Positions 6,587 to 13,025 of a stretch of DNA of 14,760 bases are shown here, piece after piece. Origin of the DNA: Comamonadaceae bacterium. Lineage in GTDB: Bacteria > Pseudomonadota > Gammaproteobacteria > Burkholderiales > Burkholderiaceae_C. The stretch lies in the NCBI GenBank assembly GCA_947454585.1, contig CANGML010000018.1, positions 1 to 14,760 on the forward strand. Direction: 5' to 3'. Position 1 is the stretch's first letter; each line of letters begins with the position of its first letter. The notes below the pieces were generated by a model that saw only the letters and a program-made list of their open reading frames with translations, was not told the origin of the DNA and did not search any database. The translations under genes were made by a program, and so were the position numbers.

Positions 6587-7342
6587 ATGACCGACAAAAC
6601 CAATGCCATCGCACTGATCGCCAAGACGCAGAGCCTCATCGCGGCGGGAGACATCATGGGCGCAGAGGCTGCACTGGTCGAATTGGCCGATGCCGAGGGC
6701 GATCAAGCCCTGATGGTGGTGCTCGATCAGTTGCCCCCCAAAGACATCTTGGCCGTCATTCGCGAATACGACACCTCCAAAGAATCGGTCATCAACCTGC
6801 TGGTCACGCCTGAGCAATTTGCCCGTGCCGTGGTGATTGAAAAACAATACAAAGACCTCACCCGCACCCACTTGCGCGGCATGATGAACTCGATCATCTT
6901 CCGCGAGGACGCAGACACAGTTGAATTTCTCACTGCCATTGGCGATTTGGAGGGCGGCGCTGAGGCACTGGCCGACTACTTCAGCGAAAAGTGGAGCCGT
7001 GTCGAAGCCTTTGCCCGCACCGGCACCTTTGACACGCTCGAGGACGATGGTGACATCCTGTCGGAAAGCGCCCTGCTGGGTTCTGCCTATGTAAAACCCC
7101 GCGTCGAAGAAGACGAAGTGGCCGACCAAGACTGGATGCAGCTCGCTTGGATCTTGCGTCACAAAATCCCCGACCTCTTCATCGAAATGTTGCTGGTACT
7201 GCGCGCCAAAGCTCGCGCCCACGACGCGGGCCTGTCCGAAGCGGACGAGGAAGAAGACGATGGCAAGGTCGAGACCAGCGCCACCGACCGCGGACAAGCC
7301 ACGCCCGCGGCCCGCGACTCTGACGAAGAGTCAGCCATCTGA
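6587..7342 (+). CDS. Hypothetical helical protein with acidic tail, 251 aa
   Basis: This 251-residue protein matches no family I can name with confidence. Residues about 1-85 read as short amphipathic helices (QSLIAAGDIMGAEAALVEL, then ALMVVLDQLPPKDILAVIREYD). That pattern weakly recalls the helical superhelix of MgtE N-terminal domains, but it may only be generic repeat-like helix pairs. The segment at about 183-212 (DWMQLAWILRHKIPDLFIEMLLVLRAKARA) is strongly helical and amphipathic. The C-terminal 35 residues are rich in Asp and Glu (EADEEEDDG) and likely disordered. No export signal is present. A good AAGGAA ribosome binding site precedes the ATG. It sits between the other two unknown genes with gaps of 9 and 14 bases, so the three probably form one transcript. 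Confidence 0.8.
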   Translation: MTDKTNAIALIAKTQSLIAAGDIMGAEAALVELADAEGDQALMVVLDQLPPKDILAVIREYDTSKESVINLLVTPEQFARAVVIEKQYKDLTRTHLRGMMNSIIFREDADTVEFLTAIGDLEGGAEALADYFSEKWSRVEAFARTGTFDTLEDDGDILSESALLGSAYVKPRVEEDEVADQDWMQLAWILRHKIPDLFIEMLLVLRAKARAHDAGLSEADEEEDDGKVETSATDRGQATPAARDSDEESAI

Positions 7343-7356
7343 TCCCTTAGCCAAAC

Positions 7357-8559
7357 ATGACGCAATCGGTTGCCCTCTTTGACGATCGCCCTTTCTTTGA
7401 AAAGGCGCTGGCCTTCGGTGTGCAGCATGGCGTGTTGGATGCAACTAAGTTAGAAAGCATCCAAACCGATGCGCCCAAAGGCATGGTGCAAATTGCGCGT
7501 TACTTTGGTAGCGAATTTTTGCGCCCCGAACTCGAAAAAGCCAAGGACCGCATCGTCAACCTGGTCAGCCTCACGCTCGAGATTCAAAGCGGTGGCGACT
7601 TGCGCAAAGCGGCTGAACACTTGCGCGAGCATTCGTTCATGTCGCGTTCGAAGGCAGCCTCGGACATGCTCAAAGCGCTCATCGTGATGCCGCAAAACAC
7701 GCACTTTGGCATGCATGAACAGGGCGGCTTCAGCGACAAACACATGCCGCAACTGGCCAAATGGTCGCTGTGCAATTTGGCCGACTACCAAGCCGAGCTA
7801 GCCAAACGCCAACAAGTGGCGCACGTCATGGATGCCGCCATTTGGATGGCCGATCAACTGGGCCTGCATGCCGACGATCTAGAAGAAGCAGGTTGCGATG
7901 CCGAAGCCGTGATTCGCACCGCGCTATTGACAGCCGCGACCAAGCAAAAAGAAATGCCAAACTGGCTAGCATTTCAAAAAATCATCGCAACATTGCGCAA
8001 ACCCAGTGCCACCAAAGCCATCAACTTAGCGCGCCCCAAAAACTTGCCCGCCGAATTCAACGCGGCGGTGGAACAGGTGCGGCAAAGCGTCGAAGCCGAC
8101 TTGCCCAAAATTTTGGATGCGAAACTCCCGTGTCAAAAACTGTTCAACCAAACGCCGGCTTTTGTTGGCCGCTACTTTTGGGTAGAGGACGGCTTGAGCG
8201 AGGTCGATCACTTTGACCGCCACATCTCTGCCGCATGGACCCAAGCCACCGGCGGCCACAGCGACGACAGCTCGTTGCTCACCCTTTTCTTGTGTATGGC
8301 CACGGGCAGCCCAGGTAAAACACTACTCACCGAAAAAACAGCGGCCACATTGATTCGCAAAATCCGCAAATCAGGTGTGAACCCCGCGCTGGCTACTGCG
8401 TTTATCCAAGCCAATGCACCCGCTGAACATCAAGGCGATTACATCGACGTGTGGGAAGCCTTCATGGACGAGGCACGCGTCACGCTGGAGAGTGACCACG
8501 ACAACAAGTTACACAACGCACTGGCACTGTTGCGTCGCGAGTGCAATGTGACCGACTAA
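7357..8559 (+). CDS. Hypothetical protein, 400 aa
   Basis: This is a 400-residue, soluble, mostly helical protein of unknown family. It opens with FDDRPFFEKALAFGVQHGVLD, followed by KGMVQIARYFGSEFLRPELEKAKDRIVNLVSL, and later carries a lysine/arginine-rich stretch (TLRKPSATKAINLARPKN, about 212-229). Near the C-terminus, ATGSPGKT (residues 315-322) fits the general [AG]xxxxGK[ST] P-loop pattern, but only 78 residues follow and no Walker B motif is evident, so nucleotide binding is unproven. There is no signal peptide or membrane span. It is the third consecutive unknown gene after the J-domain gene, starting 14 bases after the 251-residue gene. The end overlaps the possible ATG of the DTW gene by 19 bases. 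Its similarity in length and style to DUF-type cytosolic proteins gives no function. Confidence 0.82.
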   Translation: MTQSVALFDDRPFFEKALAFGVQHGVLDATKLESIQTDAPKGMVQIARYFGSEFLRPELEKAKDRIVNLVSLTLEIQSGGDLRKAAEHLREHSFMSRSKAASDMLKALIVMPQNTHFGMHEQGGFSDKHMPQLAKWSLCNLADYQAELAKRQQVAHVMDAAIWMADQLGLHADDLEEAGCDAEAVIRTALLTAATKQKEMPNWLAFQKIIATLRKPSATKAINLARPKNLPAEFNAAVEQVRQSVEADLPKILDAKLPCQKLFNQTPAFVGRYFWVEDGLSEVDHFDRHISAAWTQATGGHSDDSSLLTLFLCMATGSPGKTLLTEKTAATLIRKIRKSGVNPALATAFIQANAPAEHQGDYIDVWEAFMDEARVTLESDHDNKLHNALALLRRECNVTD

Positions 8560-9353
8560 ACCGCCGTCGTCTGCACCACCCACAGACTTCCTCCGCCTTG
8601 ACTGCCCTCCCTCCTCATGCTGTTTCACGTTTGCGTGCGAGCCGTTTAGCCCGCAGCGTCAAACCCTTTCTTGCGCGCGGCGGCCCCAAGGGCGAGCGCT
8701 GCGCAGGCTGCCGCCTGCTGCCTAGCCATTGCTTGTGCGCCCTGCGTCCGGTGGTGCCCACGCGCGCAGGCCTGTGTTTGCTCATGGCCGATATCGAGCC
8801 ACTCAAACCGAGTAACACGGGCTGGTTGATCGCCGATGTGGTGCCTGACACCTTGGCCTTTGGTTGGGCACGCACCGAAGCTGACCCTGCACTGATCACG
8901 CTCTTGAACGACCCGCAATGGCAACCCTACGTCGTGTTCCCGCAAGTATTTGCCGATGACGCACGGGTGGTGCATGACGTGGCGCACGAGTATGAGACAC
9001 CTACTAAGCGCCCACTGTTCATCTTGCTCGATGGCACGTGGGACGAGGCACGCAAGATGTTTCGCAAAAGTCCCTATTTGCAACACTTTCCCGTTCTCAG
9101 CCTGCAGCCGGAACAACTCTCGCGCTACACACTGCGCCGCGCACAACACGAATCACATCTGTGTACCGCCGAAGTCGGCGCCATGTGCCTCGACTTGGCC
9201 CAGGACACACAAGCCGCCCACGCCCTGAGCGCCTACTTTGATGTGTTCACAGACCACTATCTGAAAGCCAAGCAGCAACTACCTGTGGATTTGACAGATG
9301 ACGTGCACCTGCACCTAAACCTGCACCTGCAAGCCGCGACCCGCGCCCCTTGA
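8541..9353 (+). CDS. DTW-domain tRNA-uridine aminocarboxypropyltransferase
   Basis: The DTW superfamily (E. coli TapT, formerly YfiP) uses S-adenosylmethionine to place a 3-amino-3-carboxypropyl group on a tRNA uridine; in E. coli this is acp3U47. Seen here: a cysteine cluster CAGCRLLPSHCLC (C-x2-C-x6-C-x-C) near the N-terminus, LLMADIEPLKPSNTGWLI (the nucleotide-binding region), and LLDGTWDEARKMFRKSP, which holds the DxTW signature. RRAQHESHLCTAE then resembles the conserved TAE segment. Start choice is uncertain: the ATG at 8541 overlaps the preceding gene, while a TTG at 8598 would remove 19 residues of family-unlike sequence (QCDRLNRRRLHHPQTSSA). Neither has a clear ribosome binding site. 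The ATG is given here as default. The YlqF gene begins 15 bases after the stop. Confidence 0.88.
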   Translation: MQCDRLNRRRLHHPQTSSALTALPPHAVSRLRASRLARSVKPFLARGGPKGERCAGCRLLPSHCLCALRPVVPTRAGLCLLMADIEPLKPSNTGWLIADVVPDTLAFGWARTEADPALITLLNDPQWQPYVVFPQVFADDARVVHDVAHEYETPTKRPLFILLDGTWDEARKMFRKSPYLQHFPVLSLQPEQLSRYTLRRAQHESHLCTAEVGAMCLDLAQDTQAAHALSAYFDVFTDHYLKAKQQLPVDLTDDVHLHLNLHLQAATRAP

Positions 9354-9368
9354 ACGACAATCCACACT

Positions 9369-10289
9369 ATGGCAATTCAATGGTTCCCCGGACACATGCA
9401 CCTCACGCGCAAGGCGATTGGGGAGCGCATCAAAGAGATTGATGTGGTCATCGAAATGCTCGATGCCCGCTTGCCTGGCTCGAGCGCCAACCCTATGTTG
9501 GCCGAGCTCATCAAGACCAAGCCCGCACTCAAGGTGCTCAGCAAGCAAGACTTGGCCGACCCCGAACGCACGGCCCTGTGGCTGGCCCATTACAACGCCA
9601 TGTCCGGCGTGCGCGCCATTGGCCTGGACACCAGCATGGCCTCGCCAGCCAAAGCGCTGATCGACAACTGCCAACAACTCGCGCCCAACCGGGGCGGCAT
9701 GGCCAAACCCATGCGGGTGCTGATTTGCGGCATCCCCAACGTCGGTAAGTCCACCCTCATCAACACGCTCAAAGGCAAACGCGCCGCCAAAACAGGCGAC
9801 GAAGCAGGCATCACCAAAACCGAACAGCGCATTGCACTGGCCGATGACTTTTATTTGTATGACACACCCGGCGTGCTGTGGCCGCGCATCATCGTCGAGC
9901 AAAGTGGCTTCAACTTAGCAGCCAGCGGCGCCATTGGCGTGAACGCGTTTGACGAAGAAACTGTGGCGCTCGAGCTGCTCCATTACCTGATTGCGCATTA
10001 CCCCCACGAATTGCACAAGCGCTACACCATCGATGACATAACCAACCACACCGACGAAACCCTGCTCGAAGCGATTGGTCGCCATCGCGGGGCGGTGCAA
10101 AGCGGTGGGCGCATCAACCTGACCAAAGCCGCGCACATCGTGATTCACGATTTCCGCACTGCCGCGCTGGGCCGCGTGACGCTGGAAACACCCGCGCAAT
10201 TTGCCGCTTGGTTGGCCGAGGGGAAACAAGCCGATGCCGAACGCGCGGTGCGCAAAGCGGCAACTGACAAAAAGGCCAAACGCCCATGA
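9369..10289 (+). CDS. ylqF: Ribosome biogenesis GTPase YlqF/RbgA
   Basis: This 306-residue circularly permuted GTPase is of the YlqF/RbgA type, which acts in late assembly of the 50S ribosomal subunit in Bacillus subtilis. The motif order is permuted as expected: G4 first (L57-SKQD, residues 58-61), then G1 GIPNVGKST (121-129), G2 around GITKT (147-151) and G3 DTPGVLWP (165-172). The N-terminus MAIQWFPGHMHLTRK matches the family hallmark (IQWFPGHM). The C-terminal RNA-binding domain follows with RHRGAVQSGGRINLTKAA and IHDFRTAALGRVTLETP. The ATG at 9369 is fixed by this N-terminus. One oddity is that G4 reads SKQD where NKxD is usual. The stop overlaps the start of the next gene (ATGA). Confidence 0.95.
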   Translation: MAIQWFPGHMHLTRKAIGERIKEIDVVIEMLDARLPGSSANPMLAELIKTKPALKVLSKQDLADPERTALWLAHYNAMSGVRAIGLDTSMASPAKALIDNCQQLAPNRGGMAKPMRVLICGIPNVGKSTLINTLKGKRAAKTGDEAGITKTEQRIALADDFYLYDTPGVLWPRIIVEQSGFNLAASGAIGVNAFDEETVALELLHYLIAHYPHELHKRYTIDDITNHTDETLLEAIGRHRGAVQSGGRINLTKAAHIVIHDFRTAALGRVTLETPAQFAAWLAEGKQADAERAVRKAATDKKAKRP

Positions 10290-11845
10290 CAAAAAACGAC
10301 CACGCCCGCGTACCACGCATCATTGGCATCAGCTGTGTCAGAAATGAAGCCGACATCATTGAGTGGATGATTCGCTACAACCTGAAATTCATTGATGAAT
10401 TGCATGTCATTGACAACCTGTCCACGGATGCGACGACAGAAATTTTGCAGTCCCTACAAAAGGAAGGACTGCCCTTGCACTTACACACATCAGATGACCA
10501 CACACATCCACAAGAACGCGTCATGGCGAAGCTGGCCGCTCAACTCGCCAGCGCAGGTCAGGTCGATTTTTTAATCCCCTTAGACGCCGATGAATTGATT
10601 GACATCGCATCCAAAGAAGCACTTCTGCAGGAGTTGGTCAAAATCCCACCAGGAAATGCGGGCGCTGTCGCATGGAAAACTTTTCAACCCAACCCCTCTG
10701 CGAATCCTGAGCTTGCTTATTTTCGGCAGATGACTCGCTTTCGTAGCCACGAACATGCCTGGCAAAGCAAATTGATTTTGAGCGCTCAAGCCTGTGGTGT
10801 TTATGATTGGAGCGCGGGTTGTCACAACGCATTTCACCAAGTAACGGGTGGGCCGATCCTCAGATTTGATCTGAAATTTAATTTGGCACATTACCCCGTT
10901 CGTAGCGCAGAACAGCTGGCTAAAAAGGTCATTGTGGGGTCGCAAGCGCTGGAATTGAAATCCAACAAATGCCAAGGTGAAGGTGCCCACTGGATCGCTT
11001 ATTACGAACGCCTTCGTTCCATGCATTTCGACCTCGGCGCGCTCGATCTACAGCGCGCCGCCTTCACTTACTCGCTAGGAGAAGTGCCTGACGCACAGTG
11101 GCGTTGTATCCAAGGCCAACTTCCCAGCGGCACTGACTCTCGCCCCTTCGTCATGGAGGGAGCCATTCAAGACTTTCCGGATCTTGCGCTGACCTACCCG
11201 GCCAGAACACTGTCGCTGATAGATGTGCTTGGACAGAGTCTGCACACGGCAACGCAATACGCCAAAAGCCAGCAACACCCCCTTGCTGGATTTAGTCAGG
11301 ACTATTTCTCACACAACATTCCCAACTGGCATTATTGGATGACCGGCCTGAAAGATTTGCCCAATGCACGTTTTTTAGAAATCGGTTCATTTGAAGGTCG
11401 TTCAACAACTTGGCTTCTGCAAAACGCGCTACTTCGACCCGATGCACGCATCTATTGCGTCGACACCTTTCAGGGCAGCATGGAGCACACGGCCGAGCAG
11501 ACCCGTGGCTTGCTTCAACGATTCAGAGCCAACGTGGCACCCTGGCAACATAAAGTGATTGAATGCATTGGCAATTCAGCCTCTGTGGTTCCTCGAATAC
11601 AGGAGCGCTTTCATGCGGTTTATATCGACGGTTCTCATGTTGCGCTCGATTGTTTGCGCGATGCTGTGAATGCGTGGGATCTCTTATTGCCTGAGGGTGT
11701 CATGGTTTTCGATGACTACGGATGGCGAGAATATGAGGATCCGGCCCTGCTGCCTTGCACGGCCATTGATACTTTCTTGGCCTGCATTCACAACCGCTTC
11801 CGCCTGCTTCATAAAGGCTATCAAGTGGCCATTCAAAAGCTGTGA
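10286..11845 (+). CDS. Glycosyltransferase-methyltransferase fusion protein
   Basis: This 519-residue protein joins two enzymes. The N-terminal part (about 10-200) is a family 2-like glycosyltransferase of the Glyco_tranf_2_4 kind: IIGISCVRNEADIIEWMIRY and VIDNLSTDATTEIL form the nucleotide-sugar fold, and FLIPLDADELI carries the DxD-type motif at D100-D102. The C-terminal part (about 345-519) is a class I SAM methyltransferase like Methyltransf_24: FLEIGSFEGRST (363-374) is the SAM-binding motif I, followed by YCVDTFQGS, AVYIDGSH and MVFDDYGW. Such pairs usually decorate surface or secreted glycans, but the acceptor is unknown. It starts as ATGA over the ylqF stop and ends with its TGA overlapping the next gene. 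The codons (ATT, TTT, AAA, TTA) look more AT-rich than those of its neighbours. Confidence 0.87.
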   Translation: MTKNDHARVPRIIGISCVRNEADIIEWMIRYNLKFIDELHVIDNLSTDATTEILQSLQKEGLPLHLHTSDDHTHPQERVMAKLAAQLASAGQVDFLIPLDADELIDIASKEALLQELVKIPPGNAGAVAWKTFQPNPSANPELAYFRQMTRFRSHEHAWQSKLILSAQACGVYDWSAGCHNAFHQVTGGPILRFDLKFNLAHYPVRSAEQLAKKVIVGSQALELKSNKCQGEGAHWIAYYERLRSMHFDLGALDLQRAAFTYSLGEVPDAQWRCIQGQLPSGTDSRPFVMEGAIQDFPDLALTYPARTLSLIDVLGQSLHTATQYAKSQQHPLAGFSQDYFSHNIPNWHYWMTGLKDLPNARFLEIGSFEGRSTTWLLQNALLRPDARIYCVDTFQGSMEHTAEQTRGLLQRFRANVAPWQHKVIECIGNSASVVPRIQERFHAVYIDGSHVALDCLRDAVNAWDLLLPEGVMVFDDYGWREYEDPALLPCTAIDTFLACIHNRFRLLHKGYQVAIQKL

Positions 11846-12465
11846 TGCCAGCCATGCCGATTCACCGCGACACCCCAGACAAAGACGCCATTGCCCTGCT
11901 TCCACCGTTTGAGCGTTTGGGGCTAGACCGCATCACTTGGGTCAGTACGCCCAAGCAAGCGCAGCAGGCACACGATGCGTTGATCCGCGCAAGCGCATGG
12001 GGCTTTGATACCGAGTCCAAGCCCACGTTCAAAGTAGGCGAAGCCTCCGACGGTCCGCATGTGTTGCAGCTGGCCACAGGCGAGCACGCTTGGGTGTTTC
12101 AGCTGCACGAACCCGAGTGCCGCGTTATCGCTGCTGACTTGTTGGCCAGAGAAGGGATTGTCAAAGCAGGCTTTGGCCTGGGCGACGACCGCAAACGCAT
12201 CATCCAAAAATTGGGCGTCGAGCCTGCAGGCATCTTGGAACTCAACACCATTTTCAAGGCGCAGGGCTACCGCAAAGAAATGGGCGTCAAAGGTGCTGTG
12301 GCGGTGCTCTTCCATCAGCGTTTTCAAAAGTCAAAAAAAGCAGCTACCAGCAACTGGGCTAACCCACGTTTGAGCGAATCGCAACTGGTCTATGCCGCCA
12401 ACGATGCGTATGCGGCCTATCGGGTGTGGGAAGCCTTAGCGCTGCCCAGTCACGCAGGGGACTAA
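11845..12465 (+). CDS. 3'-5' exonuclease, RNase D-like (DEDDy)
   Basis: This 206-residue protein is a DEDD-superfamily 3'-5' exonuclease domain protein like the exonuclease domain of RNase D, without the HRDC domains. Visible motifs: exo [10 protein letters not shown] with D55 and E57; exo [15 protein letters not shown] with D114 or D115; exo [16 protein letters not shown] with Y183 and D187, giving the DEDDy pattern. The [14 protein letters not shown] strand between exo I and II and the late [19 protein letters not shown] segment fit this family. The substrate may be structured RNA or DNA; RNA processing would suit the neighbouring tRNA and ribosome genes, but this is inference. The ATG at 11845 shares a base with the preceding stop (TGATG); a GTG at 11842 or an ATG at 11857 are alternatives. 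Transcription seems coupled to the upstream gene. Confidence 0.9.
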   Translation: MPAMPIHRDTPDKDAIALLPPFERLGLDRITWVSTPKQAQQAHDALIRASAWGFDTESKPTFKVGEASDGPHVLQLATGEHAWVFQLHEPECRVIAADLLAREGIVKAGFGLGDDRKRIIQKLGVEPAGILELNTIFKAQGYRKEMGVKGAVAVLFHQRFQKSKKAATSNWANPRLSESQLVYAANDAYAAYRVWEALALPSHAGD

Positions 12466-12503
12466 CTCGCCCATTTTTGTGTCGTTTCTCCTGTGTTTCC
12501 CTG

Positions 12504-12532
12504 TTGCATGACCGCAGGCTTGCCGCCATAGT
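12504..12532 (+). promoter_or_regulatory. Possible promoter of the molybdenum hydroxylase operon
   Basis: TTGCAT (12504-12509) and CATAGT (12527-12532) are spaced 17 bases apart, about 35 bases before the iron-sulphur subunit ATG. The -10 box fits the sigma-70 consensus at four of six positions, the -35 box only partly. An eight-base direct repeat CAGGCTTG at 12515-12522 and 12534-12541, 19 bases apart, flanks the -10 box and might be an activator site. Both ideas are weak and rest on sequence alone. Confidence 0.25.
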
Positions 12533-12566
12533 TCAGGCTTGGTTCAACCACTTGAAAGCTTGGCAC

Positions 12567-13025
12567 ATGAAACTGAACGTCAACGGGAAAAATCACGCAC
12601 TCGACACCGAACCCGAAATGCCCCTCCTCTGGGCTTTGCGTGACGAGCTGAACATCAAAGGGCCTAAATTTGGCTGTGGCGTGGCGCAATGCGGCGCTTG
12701 CACCGTGTTGTTGAATGGCGAGCCTGTGCGCTCTTGCTCTTACCCCGTGTCTGCGGCCGACGGTCAAAAAGTGATCACCATCGAGGGACTGGCTGACAAA
12801 GACAAACTGCACGCCGTGCAACAAGCGTGGATTGATCACCAAGTGCCTCAGTGTGGTTACTGCCAAGGCGGCCAGATGCTGGCAGCCGTAGCCCTGCTGA
12901 AGAAAAAACCCAAACCCACAGACGAGGACATCGATGCGGCCATGAGCAACATCTGCCGCTGCGGCACCTACGCCCGTATCCGTACCGCCATTCACGCTGC
13001 TGCCAAGAAAGGGACCCGCGCATGA
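12567..13025 (+). CDS. [2Fe-2S] small subunit of a molybdenum hydroxylase, IorA-like
   Basis: This 152-residue protein is the iron-sulphur electron-transfer subunit of a xanthine oxidase family enzyme, similar to isoquinoline 1-oxidoreductase alpha subunit. The N-terminal ferredoxin-like domain has [18 protein letters not shown] with C37, C42 and C45 and then C57 in VRSCSYPV. The second, helical cluster domain has CGYCQGGQM (C96, C99) and [11 protein letters not shown] (C130, C132). All eight ligands are therefore present for two [2Fe-2S] clusters. Length is typical for this family. The ATG at 12567 starts just before the first strand (KLNVNGKNH). The TGA overlaps the large subunit ATG (ATGA). 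No signal peptide is visible, though the partner carries a Tat signal, so it may be exported as a folded complex. The FAD subunit found in many xanthine dehydrogenases is not seen in this window. Confidence 0.95.
   Translation: MKLNVNGKNHALDTEPEMPLLWALRDELNIKGPKFGCGVAQCGACTVLLNGEPVRSCSYPVSAADGQKVITIEGLADKDKLHAVQQAWIDHQVPQCGYCQGGQMLAAVALLKKKPKPTDEDIDAAMSNICRCGTYARIRTAIHAAAKKGTRA

Noticed and set aside
5885..7297. A 470-codon open frame on the minus strand, antisense to the J-domain and two unknown genes
   Set aside because: It lies opposite well-spaced plus-strand genes with good operon layout, and its protein is rich in Gly/His/Val/Phe with no family signal, as expected from the reverse strand of GC-rich coding DNA.
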